A stretch of DNA of 64,000 nt from Cylindrodendrum hubeiense (Eukaryota; Ascomycota; Sordariomycetes; Hypocreales; Nectriaceae). The stretch spans positions 1-64,000 of the forward strand of contig JAANBB010000166.1 of assembly GCA_014621425.1 (NCBI GenBank). The letters run 5' to 3'. The position numbers and the translations under genes were made by a program. The notes below the pieces were generated by a model. That model saw only the letters and a program-made list of their open reading frames with translations. It did no database searches and had not been told where the DNA came from. Of this stretch, positions 23,102 to 34,027 are shown in pieces (positions within the stretch are counted from its first letter, which is position 1; each line of letters opens with the position of its first letter).

Positions 23102-23566
23102 CTATTCAGAGCCGAAGTAGGTCTTGTAGCCACCGACCTTGCGGGCGGCGCCGTAAAGGCCAGCTATAATACTGTTAGAACCAACATCTACATTCTCGCA
23201 TCATTTGATCATTGACTAGTGTGCATAAACTCACCGGCAGCAGAACCCCAGAGGATAATAAGGTAGGGGGTCATGATGAAGCGGCTGCGAGGGTTCTATC
23301 GGTTCGGTCAGCGAGAGCGTTCGGCGATCGGCGGGTGTATCAATTCGGCCATACGATCAGCCAGAGACGGGTGTGAGCCTTGTAGGCAGACTGGTAGAAG
23401 CGCTGGTGCTGAGGCACCGGGTTCTTGGCATCGACGAGACTGGGAGAGTGTCAGCGACGGAACTCGTATGATGTGACGTTCGGGTTCGGCAATGGTCAAT
23501 TGGCGTCGGGCTGAGTGGATTGGGTCGTCACGGACGACGGGGCTGGGTCAATTACACATACCCCAT
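23102..23566 (-). CDS. COX7: Cytochrome c oxidase subunit VIIa-like (COX7 family)
   Basis: Four exons on the minus strand: 23566-23562, 23439-23355, 23295-23235 and 23163-23102, encoding only 70 aa. It was too fragmented to appear as one open frame. The first exon is just ATGGG. The product starts MGLVDAKNPVPQHQRFYQSA, has one hydrophobic span (RFIMTPYLIILWGSAAAGLY) and ends YKTYFGSE. The NPRS motif just before the membrane span and the size match the COX7/VIIa subunit, which packs against the core of complex IV in the inner mitochondrial membrane. The assignment rests on this short pattern, so other small respiratory subunits remain possible. It is divergent from the PPR-type gene across 361 bp. 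Confidence 0.72.
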
Positions 23567-23927
23567 TGTTGCGGCGGTTGGAGAGATGCGCGAGAGGTTT
23601 CGGTGGTGAGGTTCGGGTGTGTGTCGGGTGGTTAACGGAGGATGTCGATGTTTGGTTGAAGAAATGAGGCCATAACCTGATTCGAGCCGGGATGGGGGAA
23701 TGACTCAGCAAAGCTGTTGGCGTTCTCGTTGGCTTAGGCACGTGCTGCCGTGAGCCCCTGCAGCAACTGGCTTTAGCTGCGCGAATCAAAAAGTCCCGTC
23801 TTTTGAGACTTGACGGCGAACTCTCAAGCCTCAGTGATAGCAGTTCAACTGGCCAGCGGCTTTTTGCTACCCTCCATCCGATGCGGCGATACAAATCCGC
23901 TGCACCTGGTTGGACTAAACGACGGGA
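23567..23927. promoter_or_regulatory. Divergent promoter, COX7-like / mitochondrial PPR-type gene
   Basis: Only 361 bp separate the start codons of two divergent genes whose products both look mitochondrial. A shared promoter is likely. No known motif is identified with confidence. Confidence 0.45.
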
Positions 23928-26642
23928 ATGCATCGGGCCCTGAGACGCGTTCGATACCCCCCCACTTCAGCTGGAGGCCCATCTGATCCAAGCTGCAACA
24001 CCCCGACAGCAAGTTTAACTCGGTCTTTAACTCGGCGGCCACCAGCTGCCCTAGTATTTCCATCTCCTCCAGTTCTAGGCTTTTCAGTCCGCCGCTTGTT
24101 TCGCTCTGGAATCACATCATTGGATGGGGCACAGAAGCCATGGAGTACCGCGACTCCCGACGAGCCGACTCCTTCCTCGAAACCTCTCGAATGGAACAAA
24201 GATGGAGGGCTGGGGCAGGGCGAGTCGCATCGAGATGTGTTGCAGAACCTGCTACTACGGGATCCCAAAAGGTCGATGACTTCGGAAAGTCACACGTTGC
24301 AGGATGTTAGACCTGATCAGGGACTTCACGGAACATCCCTCTGGAAACCTAGCAACGTAGGCCTGCGTTACAGCCACATGGATGAAGGAGCATGGGACCG
24401 CTTTCTAGAATTCCGGGGTAGAGGAGACTTCTCGCCGATCCTCGATCCTTATGCCGAATCCTTCCGGAACAGCATCTTGGCAGCAGCATTGAAAGATTCG
24501 ACCCGAATGACTGTATTTTACGAAGTCGCACAACATCTTCGCAACAAGCTCAAATTCGAATGGCCTGAACTATATGTCAGAGTTGTTCATTTCTACCTCG
24601 GCCAAGCTGAATATGATACGGCGAACCTCTGGCATTTGCGATTGATGCCAAACTTTACACCCAAGATCAACGACTTCCGTGCTCTTCTGGTTAGCTTCGC
24701 CATCGACCCAGCGCAGGAACTCCAGACCACTCTTATGAAATTATACGTGTTTAGCCCTTGTCGCAGGGTATATGACCACCTGATACCCACCTTGTTCGAG
24801 TATGGACAATCCCAAACCGCTCGTGCTTGGAGAAAACGCCTTGTTCTGTACGAAGACCTTCCATCTACCCCAAGATCGCGACCTTTTCTCCAATTTTGTC
24901 ACCGATATTATCCTCTCATGCCGTTAACCAAGGTAGAGCTGGAGCTAGTTAACCACAATCATGATACCACCGCCACGAAGTGTGAGCATCCAAATAATCC
25001 AAGCCCCAAACCGAATCAGGCAAAGGGAATATACAGCGACTCTTTTACAGCCCGTTGGTTTGCTAGCTCTTGGGCCTCCGTGGAGTTTGCCATCAATCTG
25101 ATGCACAAGCTTGGCCTTCGGACCATCGGGCCACGAGCTCTTCAGTCCCTGGCGCTTCGAGAGGAGGATGTACAAGAAGTCGCAAACCGAATTGCCCAGC
25201 TTGGGACGTTGGGCATTACTACAACACCAACAGTATATTGCAAGGCACTAGTATCCTTTGCGAAAGGGCATCAGCAAGACCTGCTGACAGATCTCCTGCT
25301 CTGCGATATTCACCCAGAAGAGTTTGATGATAAGGAGACACGGCATATGCTCCTGGATGCAGCGAGGAGACAACAAGATCAGAAGCGAGAACGCTTGCTT
25401 CAAGAGGTGGAATGGGCCACAATTGGACGGCCAGAGAAAGACAAAATAGCCCCCCCCGAAGACCTCAACCTAATTCTCGAAAGAACCTTGGCTAGGGAAG
25501 CCCTCGGAAAGGCGAGACTGATCCTTGACAAAATGGAATCTTTGGGTGTCAACATGTCGCATGCTAACTCTGCCAAAATCTTGGCACAAGTCTTCCAGAG
25601 ACTGTGGTATTTCCCTAAGAAGGTGCAGCAGAAGCATCATGGCGTTGGCAGGGACCCGAATTTGGACAGAGCAATTCACATCATCCTAAGGGTAGCGCGC
25701 TACGATATCGCGATACCTCTCAAATATTGGCGCATTCTTCTGTACAATCTGGGTCGGCTCGGACGATTTGACGAGCTCGAGGAGTTGAGTTATCAACTTG
25801 TCGATTTGTACGCTTCAGCATCCAAAGGTCTGTTCCCAGTTCACCAAGAAGACCTACCGCCGAAACCCAAGCCGAAAGCTGCCAAGAATATTGGATCGGA
25901 AAGCAAAGATTCTCTCGATGAGGGTCTTGGCTTAAGCGACAAAGACCAACACAACTGGCCACAACTCTTTTTGGAAGACTTTTGGAGAAATGAAATGGGC
26001 TTGGGAGATCCCAATGAAAACGTTGGGGAGAAGCACACGTCTTCTCATATGCATTCGCAAAGACGGAAGCAAACATCCACCAGGGATGTCATATATTACA
26101 TACCTGCCGACCTCCCTCTTTCAAACCAACAACATCCTGTTGCGAAGCTATTTAACCCATCGTTGCAACGAGCTATTGTGAGATGGGGCTTCGACAAGAA
26201 ATTGGCTTCCGAACCAAACCCTCGAGCACTGTTGCGGGTGACAGAAGCAAGGGCGGCGGATTTCGACATAGCGTGGGGAGTGCGCTTCCTCGCGATGCTC
26301 CGTGACCAAGGTCTCCACATTGACAGTCAAGTGCTCAAGAGTGCCATCATCTCGCGTATCGCCGTTGCTCAAATGCCTGGCCGACAGAGGCATCGAGCAA
26401 GGGATGACCGAGAGCTCTCACCGAGTAACTTGAAGGGCTTGGTCGACGAGGCCTGGGGTGTTGAGCTTCTCCCGCCCCTTCCACGCTTCATCCAAGAGCT
26501 CGAGAACGTTAAACCGAAGCTCTGGAACCGTTATCCAAAGCTTTTAGCGGCGGCGTATGACCCGGATGGGGATGAAGCCGAGGCAGAAGATGCGAAGTGG
26601 CTGGCCCAGGATGCTCAGGACAGACCAAAAGTTACTTGGTAA
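23928..26642 (+). CDS. Mitochondrial pentatricopeptide-repeat-type protein
   Basis: Single exon, 904 aa. The first ~60 residues are rich in Arg, Pro, Ser and Thr and lack acidic residues, as expected for a mitochondrial presequence. The body is almost wholly alpha-helical with degenerate ~35-residue helix pairs (for example FRALLVSFAIDPAQEL, ILERTLAREALGKARLIL, YWRILLYNLGRLGRFDEL). This resembles the fungal PPR proteins that stabilise or help translate single mitochondrial mRNAs. No catalytic motif is seen. The target RNA is unknown; co-location with a COX7-like gene hints at a respiratory role, but this is inference. Confidence 0.75.
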   Translation: MHRALRRVRYPPTSAGGPSDPSCNTPTASLTRSLTRRPPAALVFPSPPVLGFSVRRLFRSGITSLDGAQKPWSTATPDEPTPSSKPLEWNKDGGLGQGESHRDVLQNLLLRDPKRSMTSESHTLQDVRPDQGLHGTSLWKPSNVGLRYSHMDEGAWDRFLEFRGRGDFSPILDPYAESFRNSILAAALKDSTRMTVFYEVAQHLRNKLKFEWPELYVRVVHFYLGQAEYDTANLWHLRLMPNFTPKINDFRALLVSFAIDPAQELQTTLMKLYVFSPCRRVYDHLIPTLFEYGQSQTARAWRKRLVLYEDLPSTPRSRPFLQFCHRYYPLMPLTKVELELVNHNHDTTATKCEHPNNPSPKPNQAKGIYSDSFTARWFASSWASVEFAINLMHKLGLRTIGPRALQSLALREEDVQEVANRIAQLGTLGITTTPTVYCKALVSFAKGHQQDLLTDLLLCDIHPEEFDDKETRHMLLDAARRQQDQKRERLLQEVEWATIGRPEKDKIAPPEDLNLILERTLAREALGKARLILDKMESLGVNMSHANSAKILAQVFQRLWYFPKKVQQKHHGVGRDPNLDRAIHIILRVARYDIAIPLKYWRILLYNLGRLGRFDELEELSYQLVDLYASASKGLFPVHQEDLPPKPKPKAAKNIGSESKDSLDEGLGLSDKDQHNWPQLFLEDFWRNEMGLGDPNENVGEKHTSSHMHSQRRKQTSTRDVIYYIPADLPLSNQQHPVAKLFNPSLQRAIVRWGFDKKLASEPNPRALLRVTEARAADFDIAWGVRFLAMLRDQGLHIDSQVLKSAIISRIAVAQMPGRQRHRARDDRELSPSNLKGLVDEAWGVELLPPLPRFIQELENVKPKLWNRYPKLLAAAYDPDGDEAEAEDAKWLAQDAQDRPKVTW

Positions 26643-26912
26643 AAAATACACCGAGGCGAAGTAAAGCATGTGTAATATTATTAATAAAAAAACCCGTGAC
26701 TCCAATTACATCATTGACATGTCCTTCATCAAGTGCTTTACATTGTAGTGGTACATGCATTTAAGGGGCCCTCCAAGTTGAGAGGCTAGTTGCACCTTCG
26801 TTCAACAGCAAATTTAGCCCGCCAGGAACACGGGGACTAGTCTTTACAAAAAAGGCATCGCGGGGTCTGGGACGACGGTGGGTATCCTGACATAGTCGAT
26901 CCTTTAAACGTT

Positions 26913-28095
26913 TCAGTCGTGCTTCTTGGGTTTGATCATGAGCAAGATGAACAAGCCGGCGACGAGGAGGATCAAGAGAAGGATAATCTTCCTCTTGGTC
27001 GACTTTCGCTGGTAGCCCGATGCCACCTTGAGCTCCTTGTCAGCGGCCTTGACATCCGTGTTCATGCGCTCAACGTTGTAGTCAATACGGTCGAGCATGG
27101 TGCCTTGGTCAATGACCATGGTTTGGAGGTCGCGGAACAGGTCGGACAGATCAATGATGCCTTGGGCAATGTCCTCAATCTCCTGCTCACGCTGGGCAAT
27201 GGCGGCGTCGTTGGAGTGCAGCATCCTTTGTTGAGTGGCTTGCTGCAGGGTGGATTGAGAGAATGAGCGGTCGGCGTCGGATTCCTGGAGGGAGGGATCG
27301 AAGTAGGAACCTGGCTGTGGAGTGCTGGATCCGGGAGTCGGGGAGGCCAGCCCGCCCATGCCACGGAGCTCTGGATACAACGGTTAGAACAAGTCCTCTG
27401 TGAGAGATCGAAGAAGAGGAGACAGTACTCTTGAGGTATGCACTCTGCTTCTTTCGAAAGCTGGCGCTAGCTTCCTGGACCCTTGTGGCTAAGGAGATCT
27501 GGATATTCTTGGCCATGGTCTCCTCGGCCCTGCTGATGGTACCTGACTCCTTCGACTCGCGCACCATCTGCTCGACCTGCTGAATACAGCGGTGGCAGTC
27601 ATGGAAGCCCTTTGTGATCTCCTGGGTGAGCTTCTCGATCTGGGTCTCCTCGGCGCGCTTGGCCTCGTCATCATTGAAGCCGGGGAGCACATGCTTTTGG
27701 TGAAGCTTCTCGAGGCTCTGGCTCTTGGTAACGATGTTGGCAAGCAGGTCGGTAATCTCGTCGGAAATATCGGCCCAGCGTGGGGGAAGCAGGTCCATCT
27801 CGATTACGGCGTCGCCATCGTCATCGAATGCGCCGGCGGACAGCAGGCCGCGGCGATCTTCGTGCGGATAGCTGCTGCTGGAGTAGGTGTCGGCTAAGGC
27901 ACCGGCCCCCGACGCGCCGGCTCCGTAGGGTCTCCGTTGCGTGGGATGGTGCGCATACGACTGCCGGTAGGAGATGTATCTTTGAGACAAAAAAACATCA
28001 GCAACGGGGATGCTGGTGGTCAATGGCGATGGGATGGGGTTCGGAGGTTATCGAGCATCCAGGCAAGCTTACAGGTTAGTGCGGTCTCGCCACAT
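26913..28095 (-). CDS. TLG2: t-SNARE Tlg2 (syntaxin-16 family)
   Basis: Three exons, 28095-28073, 27979-27429 and 27370-26913, give 343 aa starting MWRDRTNLYISYRQSYAHHP, the conserved Tlg2/syntaxin-16 start. An N-terminal three-helix Habc region covers about 75-190. The SNARE motif (about 245-300) contains REQEIEDIAQGIIDLSDLFRDLQ, with Gln at the zero layer. A single C-terminal membrane anchor, IILLLILLVAGLFILLMI, is followed by KPKKHD. It is a Qa-SNARE acting with Vps45 in fusion at the trans-Golgi network and endosomes. The intron 1 acceptor CAAAG and intron 2 donor GTACTG are weak but give the expected frame. Confidence 0.93.
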
Positions 28096-29042
28096 GGCGG
28101 ACGCAAGCGGTGATCGTAGCGACCGTCAGGGTGAACAGAGATGAGAGGAGAGATGGTGTAAATCAGTTCGCAGAGGGAGCGTCATGGGACGGTCGTGGAA
28201 GTATTGGGCGTCGTCATGGAGGAGCTTGGTGGAGGATGGATCGGATCGCGAATGGAGACGGGTCGGAAGCGGGTTGAGGCTGCTGCTGGCTGGCTGGCTG
28301 CATTACGACACACTGGCGAGATGCCGACAGGGGAGGGGACCCTCCAGAGTGTCCACTAGAGCACTCAAGACTGCGAGCAGTGCAGTGAGCAGGTACGTAC
28401 CTAATAAGCCTCAGACTCGAAGGGACGGACCTGGAACCACGGGCTCCATCTGGTAAATGCTGGGGCTGGGGTTGGGGCTTGCGAGAGATGCCAGGAGGGA
28501 GGGAGCCGTACAGTGCTAATTTGGGAACAGTGACCAAGTGCAGTAATCCCCGCCGCCATGTCAGCCCCTTGTGCCCCGCCTGTTGCTTGCTGCTGCTGTA
28601 GCCCCTGGAAATAAGCAGCTTGGCCGTGCGAAAGACAGTGCGCCGTCTCCCGTTCATGGACAATTGACACATGTGCCTCATTTTCAATGTGGCTGGGCTA
28701 CTGGAGGTCGCCGTTGTTGTCGTAGCTGCCGTGCTGCCCGTCACTGGCCGCCCGTAGGTGGCCAGTGGTCCCGGTGGAGCGATTGTGCACTGGTTGTATG
28801 CCTAAGGTACCTATCTCTATCCCCTGAACGCATGCTTCCCACCCATTCGCCCCCCTCCCCACCAGACTCGTGCTGGGATCCAGTCCTGTGTCCAGAGTCC
28901 CCACGAAGCTCCAACCCGCGAAAAGGTCCGACTTTCTTGGCCAAGAACCCCGCGACTTCACAACTTATCCAAGTCATCCTCCTCCTGCGATCAACATCCA
29001 CCAACCCCTTACCTCTCACCTTTGTTACCGCCGCTGCCCAAC
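28096..29042. promoter_or_regulatory. Divergent promoter region, TLG2 / calmodulin
   Basis: About 950 bp lie between divergent starts and contain both promoters and 5' leaders. CT-rich sequence precedes the calmodulin ATG (about 28905-29040), as is common for highly expressed fungal genes. No gene is seen. Confidence 0.45.
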
Positions 29043-30075
<1,033 letters not shown>

Positions 30076-31539
30076 GGGATGATACTTTGATACCCGAACA
30101 ACCCATCGCTCGGCCGTACCATTTCTGCACCCCCGCCATCGACTGATGGAGTGGCGGGGTGGGTTGCTAGTATGCAGGATGTCCGAGAGGCCACGGTAAA
30201 TCTTGTGCTTTTATAATGGCAAAATTGCAAGCGATTCGGGAGGCATCTACGACTGGCTGGGTTGATGTGAGGAATGGCTTGGTCTCCGTGTTCACTTATT
30301 TCTCCACCGCCCTGTTGTGCGATGGCTGTATGGCCATGGTTCACGACAACAGGGCGATCTTTCAACTCGGGATCGAGTCCCCAATATCTGTGTCTACATG
30401 TGTGCGTGCGTACGTGAGAAACTCTATGCATGTACGACAGCTTTGACTGCTAGTAATCGCCGATGACAAGACGTTGAAGAAGGAGCTTCATCGGACCCTC
30501 ATAGGTTAGGCTGTGATAACGCCGAGCATATTGCGACTGTGAGGGGCAGTGAGCGGTCAGCAAAAGAGCTCACCACCAGCATGATCCCCGTCGCCGTGCA
30601 GAGTCAATCAGCCCTACAGCCAGGGCATCCTGATTTTGGGGGCGGGCTTTGTTCAGCCGTTGTGGCAATTAGTCTGCCTTGTTTTCGTATTTGACTGGGC
30701 CTCGGCCTGGCATGGCTGCTTATTCTGCAGAACAATGATAGCCTCGAATGGTGCGTGCGGCGCTGCTCTGGATCCATCCTCCAGGGGCATGGGGTAAGCG
30801 ATTGTTATTGCGATCTGGCCTGAGAAACAACGAGTGGTCAGGCTAATGTCCCATGCGGCGCCAGTCCGGGTCAGTCAGCTTGCAACGGCGCTATTGAGCC
30901 CCGGGGGATTAACAGCTAAAAGCAAACAGCCTCTCGCAAATGGAGAGCCACAGCGGTTCCCACCCGAGGCGGAGACGGCCAGGGATGGGATGGCGCTGGG
31001 GAATGGCGCTGGGGGTGCTGGGGTTCCGGCCTTGAAAGGCGGCGGGCGGTTGAAGGAGCGGATCGGCCCTTGCTCCGTTCCCTGCAGCACTGGAGCCGTG
31101 AGCGTGCGAGCGCGTGAGAAGCGGAGGAGGCACAGCAGACGCGCTCGTATCATGCTTGTATCTATCTACATAGTACGTATCTCCCTCAGGCTCTACATGG
31201 GTTGACGAACACTCAAGTTCCGTCTCCGGCTGTGATGAGCAGTGCACTTGCACGTGCCTGGCCAGCCCCTCGCTGTAATTTCAGGTTTCGACGAGCCCTC
31301 AGCCACACTGGGACAGCGCGACACGAGGTGTTACCTTAGGCTTCCCCTTCTGGGACTATTAGTCTTGCAAGGTTCAGCCGCAAGGGAGAGAGGCTGACGC
31401 CCAGATTTCGACAACTCACACTCACCAGCAGAACGTTGCGTTGCAAAATCCCCGTCTTGCATCTCCGGGCTGAGATGTAAGCTTTCCTCCCGCGTCTCAC
31501 GAGTCTCTGTCACAGCCGCAGCCCCGTCCACCACTCCAA
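30076..31539. other. Intergenic between calmodulin and GH47 gene
   Basis: About 1.46 kb hold the calmodulin 3' UTR and the mannosidase promoter. Frames near 30834-31205 on both strands are GC-rich artefacts without conserved features. Confidence 0.45.
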
Positions 31540-33401
31540 ATGTCTGGCCTACGGCGCGGTCGCCTCTGGCTGTGTGTGGCGGCAGTTTGGCTTCTTTGCT
31601 TCTGGTATCTGCGGGATTCCTTCGGCTCGGGAGATCCGTTGGCCGGGCCTGGCCCTCACCCATGGGCGCGACGGCCCGCGAGGTATCCCGTCGAGAAGCT
31701 CTCCGCCATTCCATCGGGACGCAAAGGTGTGAAGATACCCCAGATCCAGGCAACCCCCCCCGTTGAGGGTGTCACTGCCAAGGAGCTTCGTTTGTCCCGA
31801 CTCAATGCCGTCAAGAAGAGTTTCGAGCATAGCTGGAAGGGCTACTCATACTACGCCTGGATGCATGATGAGGTGACACCCCTTACCGGCAAGGCCAAGG
31901 ATCCCTTTGGCGGATGGGCTGCCACTCTGGTCGATTCTCTCGACTCGTTGTGGATTATGGACATGAAGGATGAATTCATCAAGGCTGTGGCTGCAGCCCA
32001 AGGGATCGACTTTTCGAGAAGCGCCATTCCCCTTATCAACATCTTTGAAACCAACATCCGCTACCTGGGAGGTTTTATATCAGCCTATGAGATCAGCGGC
32101 AAGACTCACCCCGCGCTTCTGAAGAAAGCTGTCGAGGTTGGCGATCTGCTCATGTGTGCTTTCGACACACCTAACCACATGCCTGTCACCCGATTTGATT
32201 GGAAAGCGTGAGAATTTTGTCTAACATGCCGACGATGCTGGTTACTAACCCTTCGTGCAGATACGTATATGGCAAGAAGCAGGTTGCTGATCAACATGTG
32301 CTTGTGTCGGAGATAGGCTCTCTCTGTCTCGAGATGACCAAGTTGTCCCACTTGACTGGTGACATGAAGTATTATGATGCCATCAAGAGGATTGGGGACG
32401 AGTTTGAAGCGTCCCAGCTTAATTCACGTTTGCCGGGCATGTGGCCCGTGGAAATCGATGCATACACACCAGCTTTCCATGCGGGCACTGATTTCACCCT
32501 CGGAGGCATGTCAGACTCCCTGTACGAGTATCTCCCCAAGCAATACCTTCTTCTCGGGGGGCAACTTGAACAGCCGCGGACGATGTATGAGCAGTTCCTT
32601 CCTGTCGCCAAGAAGCATTTGTTTCGGAAGGCGCTCACTCCTTGGAAGGAGCCAATTCTTATCTCGGGCGACTACGTGATTACCGACTTGCCCGGGGAAA
32701 AGCCAACATTCACCGAAGTGTACCGAGGCCAGCACTTGACCTGTTTCGCTGGAGGCATGGTAGGCATGGCGAGTCGTCTTTTCAACCAGCCACAAGATCT
32801 CGAGGTCGCTATCCAGCTGACTGAGGGCTGCGTCTGGGCGTACAATGCCACCCAGACTGGACTTGGCCCTGAGGTGTTCAATTTTGTTCCTTGCGGTGGC
32901 TTGGAGTCCTCTGATCCGACAGCCTGTGACTGGGATGAGGCAAAGTGGCTCAAGGCAATCGAAACTCAAAATCCAAATGAGTTTACAGAACCCCCGATGA
33001 ACAAACCGGAGGGCTGGAAGAAGCCCACACCCCAGGAAGTTGTCGACCGGCACAACATCCCCAAAGGCATGGCAATGGTGGGCGATCCCAAGTACATCTT
33101 GCGACCGGAAGCCATCGAATCGATCTTCATCTTGTACCGATTGACTGGCGACGCCACGTGGATGGACAAGGCATGGGATATGTTTGAACGGATCGAGAAG
33201 TTGACTCGAACTGAGATTGCAGCATCGGCGCTGAACGATGTCACCAAGAAGGAACCGGTTATGATGGACAGCATGGAAAGCTTTTGGCTGGCCGAGACGC
33301 TGAAATACTTCTACCTCATCTTTAGCGAGTTCGATGTGGTGAGTTTGGACAAATGGGTGTTGAACACAGAGGCACACCCATTCAGTCGTTTGGACGTGTA
33401 A
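31540..33401 (+). CDS. Class I alpha-1,2-mannosidase (GH47)
   Basis: Two exons, 31540-32207 and 32261-33401, with a 53-bp intron, give 602 aa. It is a type II membrane protein: a short basic N-tail, then a signal anchor (LWLCVAAVWLLCFWYL) and a lumenal catalytic domain. GH47 signatures are DPFGGWAATLVDSLDSLWIM, ETNIRYLGGFISAY, FTLGGMSDSLYEYLPKQYLL, LRPEAIESIFILYRLTGD, MDSMESFWLAETLKYFYLIF and the C-terminal LNTEAHP that supplies the calcium-ligand Thr. These enzymes trim mannose from N-glycans in the ER or Golgi. Whether this one is the ER quality-control or a Golgi enzyme cannot be told from sequence alone. Confidence 0.95.
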
Positions 33402-34027
33402 GTTACGAGTATTGATGGAGTTGAATGCAAAGCCAGGCCGGAACGGAAAGGGAAAGAGAAAAAAAGAGGGATGATCAGATCTGGAAGATGTGCAGGGGGT
33501 CTTGTGCTAATCAGCATCTATCATTACGGCTAGGGTTGTTTCAATTAATGTACACAAGAAACATCAAGTACTTATCAGGTCCATGATTCCCCCTCTCATC
33601 GTGATGGATTTCCCTTGGAGGCTAGGTAAAGATTGTTGTGCACGGGCCGTTGCTTTTTCCGGGCTCAATCTGTGCTAGCTAGCCCACTCAGCTGGGTCAG
33701 GCTGGAAGGTACGTATCTAGGGGTTGGCTTGGCTCTCGACTCGTGCCCCACGTTGAAATGTGTCCGCCGCCGCCGCAGCACCACAGCACACACCGTCAGT
33801 GAGAGACCCGTGGAGGCGCAACCTGCGTTATACAGCTGCCTTGAGTAAGGGGAACACTCCTCAAATACCGCCCGCCCGCCCGCCCGTCTCGACCCTCGTC
33901 TAGCTCCTTGGTTTCTCCTGGAGCTGATTGAGCTTTTGGCGATCTCGCTGTCCCTACAACCCGTCGTCGCAGCCCCTGGATAACACCCTCAAGGCGGCCC
34001 AATCGCCGGGTCGTCCTGCTCCCCAAG
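33402..34027. other. Intergenic between GH47 and gamma-adaptin
   Basis: The stretch contains the GH47 3' UTR and the promoter of the gamma-adaptin gene, with CCCGCC repeats at about 33870-33888. No gene is seen. Confidence 0.45.

Noticed and set aside
32511..33377. A 288-codon minus-strand frame.
   Set aside because: It is the antisense shadow of the GH47 exon.
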